The notes beneath the pieces are model-generated. The model searched no databases. It saw only the letters and a list, made by a program, of their open reading frames with translations, and was not told the origin of the DNA. From the NCBI GenBank assembly GCA_036250225.1, contig JAPZLL010000007.1, forward strand, positions 1,302,001 to 1,366,000: a stretch of 64,000 nucleotides of DNA, in the 5' to 3' direction. Each line of letters begins with the position of its first letter. Position 1 is the stretch's first letter. Shown one piece after another: positions 54,836-64,000 of this stretch. Origin of the DNA: Cercophora sp. LCS_1 (lineage: Eukaryota; Ascomycota; Sordariomycetes; Sordariales; Lasiosphaeriaceae). The translations under genes were made by a program, and so were the position numbers.

Positions 54836-57439
54836 ATGATACCCAGACGGATTTCCCTTCGACCCCTGGGTCGGGGGTTACAACCGTTGCCTCTGGCGGT
54901 GAGAAATCGTCCTTTGCGCAGATGGGAAAGCACGGCCAAGCAACCCGAGCCAAACATCCAAGACGATGACAAGAGCGGTCACATTTCTGCTGCTCCACAG
55001 GAGTCCGTCTTGTTCTTCAACAGTGAGTCTAGTTATTCTGGGCTCTGTCGTGTAGCTAATGACTGTGTAGACCTCTTCCCGCTAAAACTCACACCCATTA
55101 TCCTCTGGAGACCGTGGACTCCCCGCCAAGATCTCTCGAACATCCAGAAGCAAATCGAATACTACTCTCGTGGACTCCTGGATCCCATAAATCTTGTTAG
55201 ACGTGCAATTCCCGACAACATCAATGTGACCCAGATCGTCCCCCGTCTCAAGGACGGTGGTGCCTTTGTCAAGTTCACCAGCGATCTCCCCCCCTCTGAG
55301 GTCGAAAAGTCGTTGGCCAAGGCGTTGGAGGAGAAACCTATTAAGCCCTGGTTCAGTCCTTTCTTCGGTGGCATCAAGACCGGTCTCGTTCGCGGCCGTC
55401 CCTGGTTGGAAGACCTCCACCGCTTCCCGAGGAGTCGCATCCGAGTCGAATATGTGCCGGCGGATGGCGACGCGGCGGCCGAACTCTCTCAGGAGACACT
55501 GTACAGCATCTTCCGTCGGTATGGTAAGATTGCCGACATTACGCCTCAGCCGTCAGACTCGAAGGTTCTACCAAAGTACGCCCATGTCGACTTTGTGTTG
55601 GTTCGGGACGCTGTCATGGCCACGAATTGTATGCACGGCTTTGTGCTCCAGGAGCCGGGGAGCAAGATTGCTACTAAGCTGAGGATATCGTATGAGCAGC
55701 GTATTAAGCCACATCATATCTGGAACTGGATCACCAGTCACCCTAGGGTGGTGATTCCGATTGTTGCGGCTTTTCTGGCAGCGTTTACGGTCGTCGTGTT
55801 TGATCCTATCAGAGAGTTTTTTGTCAAGGTGGGTTTTCCTAGTGAGTTGGACAACGAGACGCTGACAATGTAGGCCCACGTGGATCATGTGTTTGAATTT
55901 ACGGACAGCAAGCTGTACAAGTGGTTCAAGCGCCAGACATCAGACATCTTGCCGTTTAAGAAAAAGAAGAGCGAGCAGGCCGGCTTCAACGCTCTACTCA
56001 GCCACCGGAAAGACATCACCGAGTCTGTCCAAAATGGACTTCTCGAGTCTACGGCCACGTTTATTGTTGTCCATGGGCCGAAGGGCTCAGGCAAGAAGGA
56101 GCTCATTGTGGACCAAGTTCTTGAAGGCCGCAAGAAGGTCCTTGTACTTGACTGCAAGCCTGTCGTTGAGGCACGCGGCGAGGCGGGCACAATCAAGAGG
56201 CTGGCTGCTCAGGTTGGGTACCGCCCTATCTTCTCTTGGGCCAACAACTTGAGCAGCATGATCGACCTTGCTATTCAGAGCACAACCGGTGTCAAGGCCA
56301 GCTTCTCAGAAAACCTTGAGTCCCAGCTCGTTAAGATCCTTCAAACAACTGCCTCAGCCCTCAGAGATGTCTCGCTCAAGGAAAAGGACAAGTCGGAGAA
56401 CGATGCCCGGATCTCAGACGACGCATACCTTGAAGCTCACCCCGAACGCCGGACCGTGGTTGTTATTGACAATTTCCTCCACAAGAGCGAGGAAATGGGC
56501 CTCATCCACGAAAAGATTACTGAGTGGGCCGCCGCTCTGGTTCAATCTAATGTTGCCCACGTCGTCTTCTTAACCAGCGATCCGTCTTTCTCCAAGACAC
56601 TCTCTAAAGCCCTCCCCGACCGGGTTCCTCACCAAGTCGCCCTCGGCGATCTTGCCCCCGAGGTAGCCAAGAAATTCGTCGTCTCCCAGCTCGATCTTCC
56701 CTCGGACCCATCTGAAGACATGGCCAACCCCCAACAAGTCGCCATCGCCGAGGCGAAATACAGCCAAGAACTCGCCGAGCTCGACGAAGTCATCAGCTCC
56801 CTCGGCGGCCGCCTCACCGACCTCCAAGTCCTAACCCGTCGTCTTAAAGTGGGCCAAACTCCAAAGAAGGCCGTCGACGAGATCATCGACAACTCAGCCT
56901 CAGAAATCCTCCGCATGTTCCTCCTCGCCAAAGACGCAGGCCAAGGTGAAAAGAAGTGGTCCGTCGAACAGGCATGGTATCTCGTCAAAGAACTCGCAGC
57001 GCAGAAATCCCTCCGCTACAACGAAGTCCTGCTAAACAACACCTTTACCTCGTCAACAACACCCGGGGCATCCAACGGCGAAACGGCCCTGGAAAGCCTC
57101 GCCAACGCCGAGCTCATCACCGTACGATCCGTCCACGGTCGACCGCAGTCCATCCACGCCGGCAAGCCGGTCTACCAAACAGCGTTTAATCGGTTGATGC
57201 AAGACCGTGTTTTGAAAGCGCGGATGGATCTGGCATTGATCAAGGAACTTGCGAGTATCGAGGCCAAGGGGATTGATAAGGTTGAGCAAGAGCTCAGTCT
57301 GCTGGCGAATCTGCCGACTAGGCCGTACCAGACGACGGATAGGGTTAATTACTTGTTGGAGAAGTTGCAGGGGGGCCAGAGCAAGATCCAGGAGTATGAA
57401 AAGGAGATGGGCAAGCTCAAGAAGGTTTTGAGTGAGTAG
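54836..57439 (+). CDS. yme2: Yme2/RNA12 mitochondrial inner-membrane protein
   Basis: Three exons: 54836-55022, 55071-55828, 55874-57439; 836 residues, close to the usual Yme2 length. Inner-membrane protein affecting mtDNA nucleoid structure and escape of mtDNA. ATG 54836 gives MIPRRISLRPLGRGL, an Arg-rich presequence ending near RRWES; the frame is open further upstream, but that N-terminus is less suitable. An RRM-like domain lies at about 190-275 (LYSIFRRYGKIADI and VDFVLVRDAVMATNC), one membrane segment at about 289-306 (VVIPIVAAFLAAFTVVVF), then a large intermembrane-space domain with a P-loop-like GPKGSGKKE (about 387) and VVVIDNFLH as a Walker B candidate. The C-terminus is coiled-coil (IQEYEKEMGKLKKVL). 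Both introns are about 45-48 nt and restore NNLFPLKLTP and VKAHVDHVFEF. Confidence 0.95.
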
Positions 57440-58265
57440 CTTGGTACTTGACCGTGGTTGCATGGATAGATACCCGTGTTATTCACCGCTCTGTTAGCAA
57501 TGTGCGGAATTGATGATGTTGATGTTTACCTACGGTAGTCGAGATGGATGCTATTATTGACGCCAGATGTAAGAACTGGAGCAAGCCCTTGACAGAATAA
57601 ACAGTGCACATAGCAAAGCTGAGGGGATATCTATCCTGTAGAAAGAAGCATATCCGAGATCACAACGCATTACTCGATATTTGAATGCCTTGAAGCAATA
57701 TTGAAAAGGCTTCTGAGTTTTGATTGACGCCTGTTGGAAACACAGTACCTGTCCAGGCCGCAATAGCATCAGCTGGGTTCGGTGTGCCATGTTTTTTTTT
57801 TTTTTGTGTTACCGGCTCATGATCACATTGTGAGTGATGGTATCGTCTTTTTCCTGATGGTATTTACTGATTACAATTTTCTGCATACCGCTGATTTTTA
57901 GATATGAAGACTTAAATGAATAGATCTCGTCAAGGGATATGGTTCTTACCAGGAGACCTTGACCACCAGGCACGAATATCAACACAATAAAAAGGCCTTG
58001 GGAACGTCATCAGAACACACCTCGATCACCAGGGAGCATTGATCGCATCACAAGACACATAATTCTGAACGATTAAGTACCATTTCGTACGTCTAGTACC
58101 AACAGCACGTACCAAGTACAAATAGCCTAACAAACACTTCATATCATCATGTCCTAAAACCAACAATTCTTACCAAACTCCCCTCACCATAAACCATTAC
58201 AAGCGTTAGAGGACAAAGAAGAGGACATACTAACAACCCCCTAAACCAACAAACTAATGAGTAAC
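57440..58265. other. Convergent 3' region, no gene seen
   Basis: About 830 bp between the Yme2 stop (+) and the coiled-coil gene stop (-). A 14-base T run is at 57792-57805. The right half (57.9-58.26 kb) is A-rich and C-rich on the plus strand and probably is the 3' UTR of the leftward gene. Confidence 0.6.
57792..57805. repeat. Poly(T) run
   Basis: Fourteen consecutive T in the convergent 3' region, following GGTGTGCCATG. Confidence 0.9.
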
Positions 58266-61200
58266 CTAAGCAGTAATACCCTCAGCGCCCCTTTCCTCCT
58301 CTCGCGGCACCTCAGGACCGTTCTCAGTCCAGTCGCTCGCCGCATCATCTACCTCGTCACCATCAATCTCCTCCTCATCATACTTGTATCCCTCACTGGG
58401 AGTAATGACCGTGGTTCCGCGACTCGACCTCCTCACGTCCTCGTCCTCCTCCAGGGTATCATCATAGTCTGCCATCAACTCCTCTGCCCTCCTAACATAG
58501 TAGTCCCCATCCATCTCGGGATCCACAGGAAGAGTCTCCACTCGGTCAAGCACAATCTCGACAGGGGGCTCTGGTGTTTCAACATCGCGCTCAGGCTCAA
58601 CGTGATGGACCTCGTCGACATGGTCGACATGATCAACAGTCTCAAAGCCATCCTCGTCGCCCTCTCTCAACTCGTTCTCCTTGTCGCCAGCGAAGCCACC
58701 TAGGTCGCCGTAGCCTTTTCGTCCCTTGTCCCCGCCGGCAGGCGTCCAGCTGGCTTTTCTGGTCCTTGGTCCGCCAGCAGCCGTCCTAACGCTCTGGCTT
58801 CTCTTCAGGCCGCCACCAGTCCCCGCATTGCCGGTAATCTGACTGAGACTCAGGATCCGCCTCTCGCCACTGGTCGGTGTGCTCAGTTTGCTCTTGGCCT
58901 TCATGACGCCAACCAAGACCTTGTCGCCCTTAGGAGTCTGCGTGGCTGGCGTGTCAGGCTTGCTCTGGCTGGCTACTCGCTTGCGGCTCATGCTCTCTCG
59001 ACCGCCGGGGCGCTTCTGCTTGGCCATCAAGAGTACTCGTGAATGATCCATGACGCCCTCGAGGATACGTCTCTCGAGACCCTCAGCCTTGGCCTCCATA
59101 AACTGGACATCCTCGCGCCTAATGTTGAGCGCTGTCTCGGTAGCAGACAACTCTGCGACGACACGGGCCTTTTGGGTGCCCAACGATTCGCAGTCCTCAC
59201 GGAGGCTAGCAAGGTACTCCTTGAGTCTGGCCTCCTCCTCACGCAGCGAGACAAAGAACTCTTCCTTGACGCGAGCTTGTTCCTCGCGGAGTGTCTCGTT
59301 GACTTCCTTGAGACGCGTCTCCTCCTCCATGAGGTTGGCAAGGAGTTCGATCTTGAGGCGCTCATGTTCCTCCTTGATAGACGCCTTGAGCTGCTCGGAT
59401 TCCTCGACGAGGACGGCCTTGAGTTGGTCCTGTTCGGAGCGGAGTTTCTCATTGGCGTCCTTGAGACGCTGCTCCTCCTCTTTGAGGTTGGCGATGAAGG
59501 CTTCGCGGAGTTGCTCCTGTTCTGAGCGGAGGCCCGCGTTGACCTCTTTAAGGAGGGCCTCTTCCTCACGGAGATTGGCGAGGAAGGTGTCTTTGAGAAG
59601 TTGATGTTCCTCGCGGAGGGCGTCGTTCACCTCCTTAAGCTTGGCCTGCTCCTCCTTAAGTGTCGAGAGGAAGGTCTCCTTGAGGAGATCCTGCTCCTCC
59701 TTGAGCTGGATATTCATCTCCATCATGCGTTCCTGTTCCTCCTTGAGCCCGCTGATAAAGGTCTCTTTGAGTTGCGCCTGCTCCTCTCTGAGAGTGTCAT
59801 TGGCGGCCTTGAGACGGATTTCCTCCTCGACCAGATTGGCCAAGAATTGTTCCTTCATTTGCTCCTGCTCAGCTCGGAGGGTGACAGTGATGGCCTCCTT
59901 CAGACGCGTCTCCTCTTCTCGAAGACCGGCAACAGTAGCCTCGACGTGTTGCTTCTCCTCAAGACGGCGCTCGAGGTTGACGATGGTCTCTTGAAGGGTC
60001 TTCTCGCGGTCCTCGTGCTCATCAGCAATGCGCTGGGTCTGGGCGGCAATGAAGACACCAAGCTCAGCGGCTGTCTGCTTGATAACGGAATGCATGCTGG
60101 GAAGCGTCTCCAAATGACCCATGACCTTCTCAGAAACCTCATCAACAGATGCAGTGTGGCTCACGAGCTTGTCGAGCTTCTCGTGCACCATGGTGTCGTC
60201 ATACTCCTTAGGCGGAGGAGGGAGCAAAAGCGGTGGCGGCTTAGCATCCTCAATCTTGTTCTCAATGGCGAGAGTAGCTGACTTGCTGGCCTCGTAATGC
60301 TGACCGACAAGGAGAAGGACATCTTGGATAGCCTCGAGAATCTTGGGCTCCGACTCGGTGACGGTGCCCTGCAGACCGTCCACCTTTCCAATGACCTCCT
60401 GGAACTGGTCGCGGGTGAGTTGGTGCTCGGCTTTGCCCTCCAAGTCCCTCTCCTCAGACTTGGTCACAAGTTCCTCGACACGCTCAAAGACGGTCTTGGA
60501 AGCCTCCTCCATCTTCTCCAAGGAGTCGGTGACGGTGCTACCGAGGGTATCGATGAGGACCCTCAGCTCGTCGGCGATGGCCTTGGTGCCAACAACAGCG
60601 GCCTCCATCTCGGTATCGCGCTCCTCACCCTTGGCCACACGCTCCTCTTGCAGCAGTTGGAAGTCGTCATACTTGGCAAACAGTGCCTCCATGCGCTCGT
60701 CGATCTTGGCTGCAATGATATCGGTCGTCATCTGGAACTTTTCATCCGTCTCCATCTTAGCCCCGACGACGCCAGCCCGCGAGTCTTCAAACTCGAGCTT
60801 CATGGTGTCAAACATCTCCTTCAGGTCGTCACTGAGATTGGCGTTCTTGCGGATCGTGTCGTTCATGGCGTCGAGGACGCCGTTGATAGCGTCAATGCCC
60901 TTGGCGCCGTCTTCTAGCTTCGACTTGGCTACGCCCTGGAACTCCTCGAGGATGGTCTTGACCTCGGCCACGCGATCACCAACACTAGTCATCTCGACCT
61001 GGCGAACCTCGAGTGCCTTGGAGTCGCTCTCGGCCCGGGTGGCAACCTGCTCCTGGAACTGCCTGAGAAGAGACTCCAGATTGGAAACGTCGTCCTTGGT
61101 TGCAACAGTCGACAGATCGGACTTGAGCATCTGCTCAATGACGACTTTGGTGTCAAGGCAGATAGCCTCAACCGCGTCGACGTCGGTCTTGGTGACCCTC

Positions 61201-64000
61201 TCCGGATCCTCGAGAGCCTTCTCATGTCGCTCCTTCATCTCATCAAACGACGAGATGATCTGTGTCACGAGGGACTCAACCATGGTGACGTCTTCCTTGC
61301 GAGAGACCAGCTCGACAGCCGAGCTCAGCTTATTAAGCAGCTCGCGTGTCTCGAGAATGTGTGTCTCAATCATGTCGATTTGGTCCTTGTTGACGGCTTG
61401 CTCGCTGTCGATGAAGTCATCGAGGCGAGCCTTGGTGTTCCTTAGAATGGTCTCGATCGCTTCAACATCCTCGCGGGTGGCCCCGTCAGTACCTGCCCGC
61501 ACAGGCGTAGGTGGCACAGGCGGCTCCTTGTTGAGCAGCTCCGTGACTGTGTCCTGAATGATCTTGACCCGGTCCTCCAGAGCTTGCAGTGGTTCCAAGG
61601 GTTCACGGCTAGTAATCTCGGACACACTCTCGACCACAGTCTGGAGCTTCTCGTGAATCTCAGCCAAATCCTCCTTGGAAACCGACTCGATAACAGGTGC
61701 AGGGGAGGAGTCGAGGGCCTCGACCTTGCTTCCAAGCTCGGTCATGAGAACCTCGAGGTTCTTGATGTCCTCCTGCTTCAGTGGCTGCTCAACAGGCTCG
61801 ACTTGATCGACCGGGGCAGGGATGACTGCACTAATTTCCTCCTTGTCGATCGTGGCGAGTTGGCGATCATTCTTGCTTTCCTCGCGGAGGACGTCAATAT
61901 CAGACCGAACGCTGTCAAGGCCAGTCTTCAGGGCATCTAGAATCTCGTCGTTGGCGGTCAAGTCGGCTGGCTTGTTATGCAGTCTGTCGATGCTGCAGCG
62001 GATGTCACCCAGTCCCTCCTGGAGTGCGTCAATAATCTCTGAAACACCAGCAAGGGGTCGAGTGCTGATGTCGGTGCGAAGGCTGCTGAGACCGTCATGC
62101 AGAGCCTCAATGAACTCCTTGCTACTACCAGGCTGTGGTATCGCAGGAATCAGAGACGAGTTGACTGTGTCACGAAGGGACTCGATCTCTTCACGGAGCA
62201 TCTCCTTGGAGTCGTAGGTTGACTTGGCCATGAGGTCGGCAATTTCTTCGCGGAAGCCTTCAAGAGTTGCGACGAGATGCGCCATGGCCTCGCCAGGGTC
62301 TGCGTCGCCTCGGGCACGCTCGATATACACCTCCATGTCGTGGCGAAGCTTCTCAAACCCGTCCTTGGTTGCGTCGAGGACCTGTTCTGTGTCCCTACCA
62401 TTGGCTGCGACGTTCTGTTTGGCCTCGTCGGAGACAGCCTTGAATTGGATCTCGAGGAAATCCTTGAGCTCGTGGAGACCCTTGACCACCTCGTCATTGG
62501 TTGAAGAAATGGGAACCAAAGCCGACGAGGATGAGTCGCCCTTGGGAAAGTCAAATGCCTCAAGACCCTCCTTGACAGCACGCGCCATGTCACCAGAGAG
62601 ATCCAACGATTCGAGACCTTCCTTGACCGCGGCGGTAATATCGACAGGGTTGAGCGGATCAACCGGATCGACTGGGGGAAGTGCAGATCGAGCGACGAGG
62701 GCCGATGATTGAACCGCCGAGAAGTCGAAAGCCTCCAGCCCCTTCTTCACGGCGCTGTCGATGCTGCCATAAATGTCGAGCGAGTCGATACCCTCCTTGA
62801 CCGCGTCCGATACATCGACTCGGCTGAGGTCGGAGCGTGGTAGGACCGAAGTAAAGTCGAAGGTCTTGAGTGCCTCCGCGACGGCATGCTGGACATCCAC
62901 GGACACGTCCATTGAATCAAGTCCATCCTTGATGGCATCAGCCACGTCAACTCTGGAAAGATCAGATCGGGGCACGAGAGCTGATGCGTAGACAGACGCA
63001 AAGTCGAAGGACTTAAGGGCTTCGTTGACAGCGCGAGACATGTCGATGGGAAGGCCCGATGATTGGATTCCATCTCTGACTGCGTCCAGCATCTCTGAAC
63101 TGAGGTCGAGGGACCGGAGTCCTTGCTTAACGGCATCGGTCACATCTCCCTTGCTGATCGGCTGAGGTACCAGGGCCGACGAGTGGATCGCGGAGAAGTC
63201 AAACGCGTGCAAACCCTCGTTGACAGCGTCCAGAATATCGTGATGAGTGAGCTCGGGCCCGCGAGGAGGGGGCGGGTCTGGGACGGGGAAGTCGAATGTA
63301 TGTAGACCCTCCTTGACGGCATCGAGCATATCATCCCGGGAAAGTTCAGGGCCGAGCGAGGGCGCCACGGGGAACTCAAACTCCTCCAAGCATTCGCGAA
63401 CAGCTTCCAGGACTTCATCCCGGGAGAGAGTGGCAGGCGTATCAATGGGCGGAGGAGTGAAATGCTTCAGACCCTCGACCACAGCCTTGAAGACCTCATC
63501 TCTTGTTGCGCCAGGAGGTCGATCGTCCCGGGGTGCGTATTGGCGAAGGCCCTCTTTGAGGCACTCAAGAACTTCACCCCGCTCGAGTCCAATCTGCTGA
63601 ATCTCGATCTCGGGCTTATACTTCTCCCAGGCATCTTTGACAGCCTGAATGACATCATCTCTTCGGAGCTCAGGCTGCCGCGGTTTGTTGGCCTGCGAGT
63701 CCTTGAGGGCGGCCCTCATACTGTTGTAGATCTCTTTGTAGTCGACTGACGTGTCCCGGGAAATGGTCGTGCCGGACGATTGTCGACGATGTTCTCGGAG
63801 CATGCTGTTAAGATGTTCCTTCATCTCCGCTAGTCCCTCCTCCACGATCCTCGTCATCTCAGCCTGACTTGCGGCGTCTGGTTGGCCCGACACAGCCGTC
63901 CCGCCAGCGACTTCATCGAGCCTCCGGCCGATCTCTCGTCCCATGCCGAGAACCTCGCCACGAAGTTCGCGAACGAGCGCTTTGACCTCGGCCGTAAGTC
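58266..64000 (-). CDS. Very large repeat and coiled-coil protein, 5' part beyond window
   Basis: At least 1911 residues, open to the right edge: codons before the first in-window ATG (63944) remain coding-like (LTAEVKALVRELRGEVLG), so the gene continues beyond base 64000. From the N-terminal side: (1) about 14 imperfect repeats of the type AVKEGL-x-S/A-L/F-D-F/L between about 63750 and 62540; (2) a long helical region with many short Asp/Glu/Lys units (62500-60000); (3) an array of about 30-residue units such as LREEQAQLKETFISGLKEEQ at about 59930-59170, strongly predicted coiled coil; (4) a basic, Ser/Thr-rich region (KRPGGRESMSRKRVASQSK) at about 59010-58750; (5) an acidic tail (DYDDTLEEDEDVRRSS). 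No enzyme motif is seen. It resembles a fungal cytoskeletal, septal or organelle-tethering scaffold; that is inference only. Confidence 0.85.
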   Translation of the reverse strand, partial: LTAEVKALVRELRGEVLGMGREIGRRLDEVAGGTAVSGQPDAASQAEMTRIVEEGLAEMKEHLNSMLREHRRQSSGTTISRDTSVDYKEIYNSMRAALKDSQANKPRQPELRRDDVIQAVKDAWEKYKPEIEIQQIGLERGEVLECLKEGLRQYAPRDDRPPGATRDEVFKAVVEGLKHFTPPPIDTPATLSRDEVLEAVRECLEEFEFPVAPSLGPELSRDDMLDAVKEGLHTFDFPVPDPPPPRGPELTHHDILDAVNEGLHAFDFSAIHSSALVPQPISKGDVTDAVKQGLRSLDLSSEMLDAVRDGIQSSGLPIDMSRAVNEALKSFDFASVYASALVPRSDLSRVDVADAIKDGLDSMDVSVDVQHAVAEALKTFDFTSVLPRSDLSRVDVSDAVKEGIDSLDIYGSIDSAVKKGLEAFDFSAVQSSALVARSALPPVDPVDPLNPVDITAAVKEGLESLDLSGDMARAVKEGLEAFDFPKGDSSSSALVPISSTNDEVVKGLHELKDFLEIQFKAVSDEAKQNVAANGRDTEQVLDATKDGFEKLRHDMEVYIERARGDADPGEAMAHLVATLEGFREEIADLMAKSTYDSKEMLREEIESLRDTVNSSLIPAIPQPGSSKEFIEALHDGLSSLRTDISTRPLAGVSEIIDALQEGLGDIRCSIDRLHNKPADLTANDEILDALKTGLDSVRSDIDVLREESKNDRQLATIDKEEISAVIPAPVDQVEPVEQPLKQEDIKNLEVLMTELGSKVEALDSSPAPVIESVSKEDLAEIHEKLQTVVESVSEITSREPLEPLQALEDRVKIIQDTVTELLNKEPPVPPTPVRAGTDGATREDVEAIETILRNTKARLDDFIDSEQAVNKDQIDMIETHILETRELLNKLSSAVELVSRKEDVTMVESLVTQIISSFDEMKERHEKALEDPERVTKTDVDAVEAICLDTKVVIEQMLKSDLSTVATKDDVSNLESLLRQFQEQVATRAESDSKALEVRQVEMTSVGDRVAEVKTILEEFQGVAKSKLEDGAKGIDAINGVLDAMNDTIRKNANLSDDLKEMFDTMKLEFEDSRAGVVGAKMETDEKFQMTTDIIAAKIDERMEALFAKYDDFQLLQEERVAKGEERDTEMEAAVVGTKAIADELRVLIDTLGSTVTDSLEKMEEASKTVFERVEELVTKSEERDLEGKAEHQLTRDQFQEVIGKVDGLQGTVTESEPKILEAIQDVLLLVGQHYEASKSATLAIENKIEDAKPPPLLLPPPPKEYDDTMVHEKLDKLVSHTASVDEVSEKVMGHLETLPSMHSVIKQTAAELGVFIAAQTQRIADEHEDREKTLQETIVNLERRLEEKQHVEATVAGLREEETRLKEAITVTLRAEQEQMKEQFLANLVEEEIRLKAANDTLREEQAQLKETFISGLKEEQERMMEMNIQLKEEQDLLKETFLSTLKEEQAKLKEVNDALREEHQLLKDTFLANLREEEALLKEVNAGLRSEQEQLREAFIANLKEEEQRLKDANEKLRSEQDQLKAVLVEESEQLKASIKEEHERLKIELLANLMEEETRLKEVNETLREEQARVKEEFFVSLREEEARLKEYLASLREDCESLGTQKARVVAELSATETALNIRREDVQFMEAKAEGLERRILEGVMDHSRVLLMAKQKRPGGRESMSRKRVASQSKPDTPATQTPKGDKVLVGVMKAKSKLSTPTSGERRILSLSQITGNAGTGGGLKRSQSVRTAAGGPRTRKASWTPAGGDKGRKGYGDLGGFAGDKENELREGDEDGFETVDHVDHVDEVHHVEPERDVETPEPPVEIVLDRVETLPVDPEMDGDYYVRRAEELMADYDDTLEEDEDVRRSSRGTTVITPSEGYKYDEEEIDGDEVDDAASDWTENGPEVPREEERGAEGITA
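59170..59930 (-). repeat. Tandem coiled-coil units (LKEEQ...LKE)
   Basis: About eight copies of a 30-32-residue unit with heptad spacing, alternating LREEQ/LRSEQ and FLANL/FIANL/FLSTL steps (LKEVNDALREEHQLLKDTFL is one). The same register recurs throughout, which would give a long continuous rod. Confidence 0.85.
62540..63750 (-). repeat. Tandem AVKEGL-type protein repeats
   Basis: Inside the giant coiled-coil gene, units such as LDAVKEGLHTFDF, LDAVNEGLHAFDF, TDAVKQGLRSLDL, ADAIKDGLDSMDV and SDAVKEGIDSLDI recur about every 35-40 residues. Several are separated by SSALVP-type spacers. The DNA copies are diverged, so this is an old array. Confidence 0.85.

Noticed and set aside
1..64000. Transposons, CRISPR arrays, rRNA and biosynthetic clusters
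   Set aside because: No transposase or reverse-transcriptase frame, no spaced repeat array, no 5S-like gene, and no polyketide or peptide synthase was found; the window is mostly housekeeping genes.

Overview
This window is nuclear DNA of a filamentous ascomycete. The genes carry short GT-AG introns of about 45-70 nt, the gene families are fungal, and several proteins match Sordariomycete (Neurospora/Chaetomium-like) architectures, such as the SPX-ankyrin-GDPD protein NUC-2, the twin-CX9C Emi1-like protein and the Yme2/RNA12 protein. Genes lie on both strands, with no operons, no bacterial signals and no recognisable transposon. I could not fix genus or species. Exon models were built by hand from splice consensus, frame closure and protein-family continuity; every spliced model given closes in frame.

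Left part (1-13.6 kb): the 3' part of a zinc alcohol dehydrogenase (+, cut by the window edge); a nine-exon gamma-glutamyltranspeptidase (-); a 4.7 kb stretch without a convincing gene, ending in a pyrimidine-rich leader; a secreted Ser/Thr-rich wall-type protein (+); then three co-oriented zinc-ribbon genes (-): ZPR1, an Rpr2/Snm1-like RNase P/MRP subunit and a CZIB/DUF866 protein.

Middle (13.9-33 kb): a large PPR-like, probably mitochondrial protein (+), NUC-2 of phosphate signalling (+), a WW-domain protein with a prion-like Tyr/Gln/Pro/Gly tail (+), a small ER-type membrane protein of unknown function (-), a peroxisomal ABCD half-transporter (+), and a fungal nuclear-type protein with a duplicated unknown domain (-). 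A second gene-poor stretch (33-37 kb) follows.

Right part (37-64 kb): a cluster of tRNA biology with the tRNA-splicing endonuclease subunit SEN54 (-), an intron-containing tRNA-Leu(UAG) (-) and a mitochondrial seryl-tRNA synthetase (-). Then come an EF-hand MscS mechanosensitive channel (+), a dienelactone hydrolase split by an unusual 642 nt intron (-), cytosolic Hsp70 (+), a twin-CX9C protein (-), Yme2 (+) and the 3' part of a very large coiled-coil repeat protein (-) that runs off the right edge.

Most of the window is ordinary housekeeping sequence. The items most worth a second look are the long ORF-bearing intron of the dienelactone hydrolase gene, the two repeat arrays in the giant coiled-coil protein, the duplicated unknown domain at 30.7-32.7 kb, and the two gene-poor stretches.
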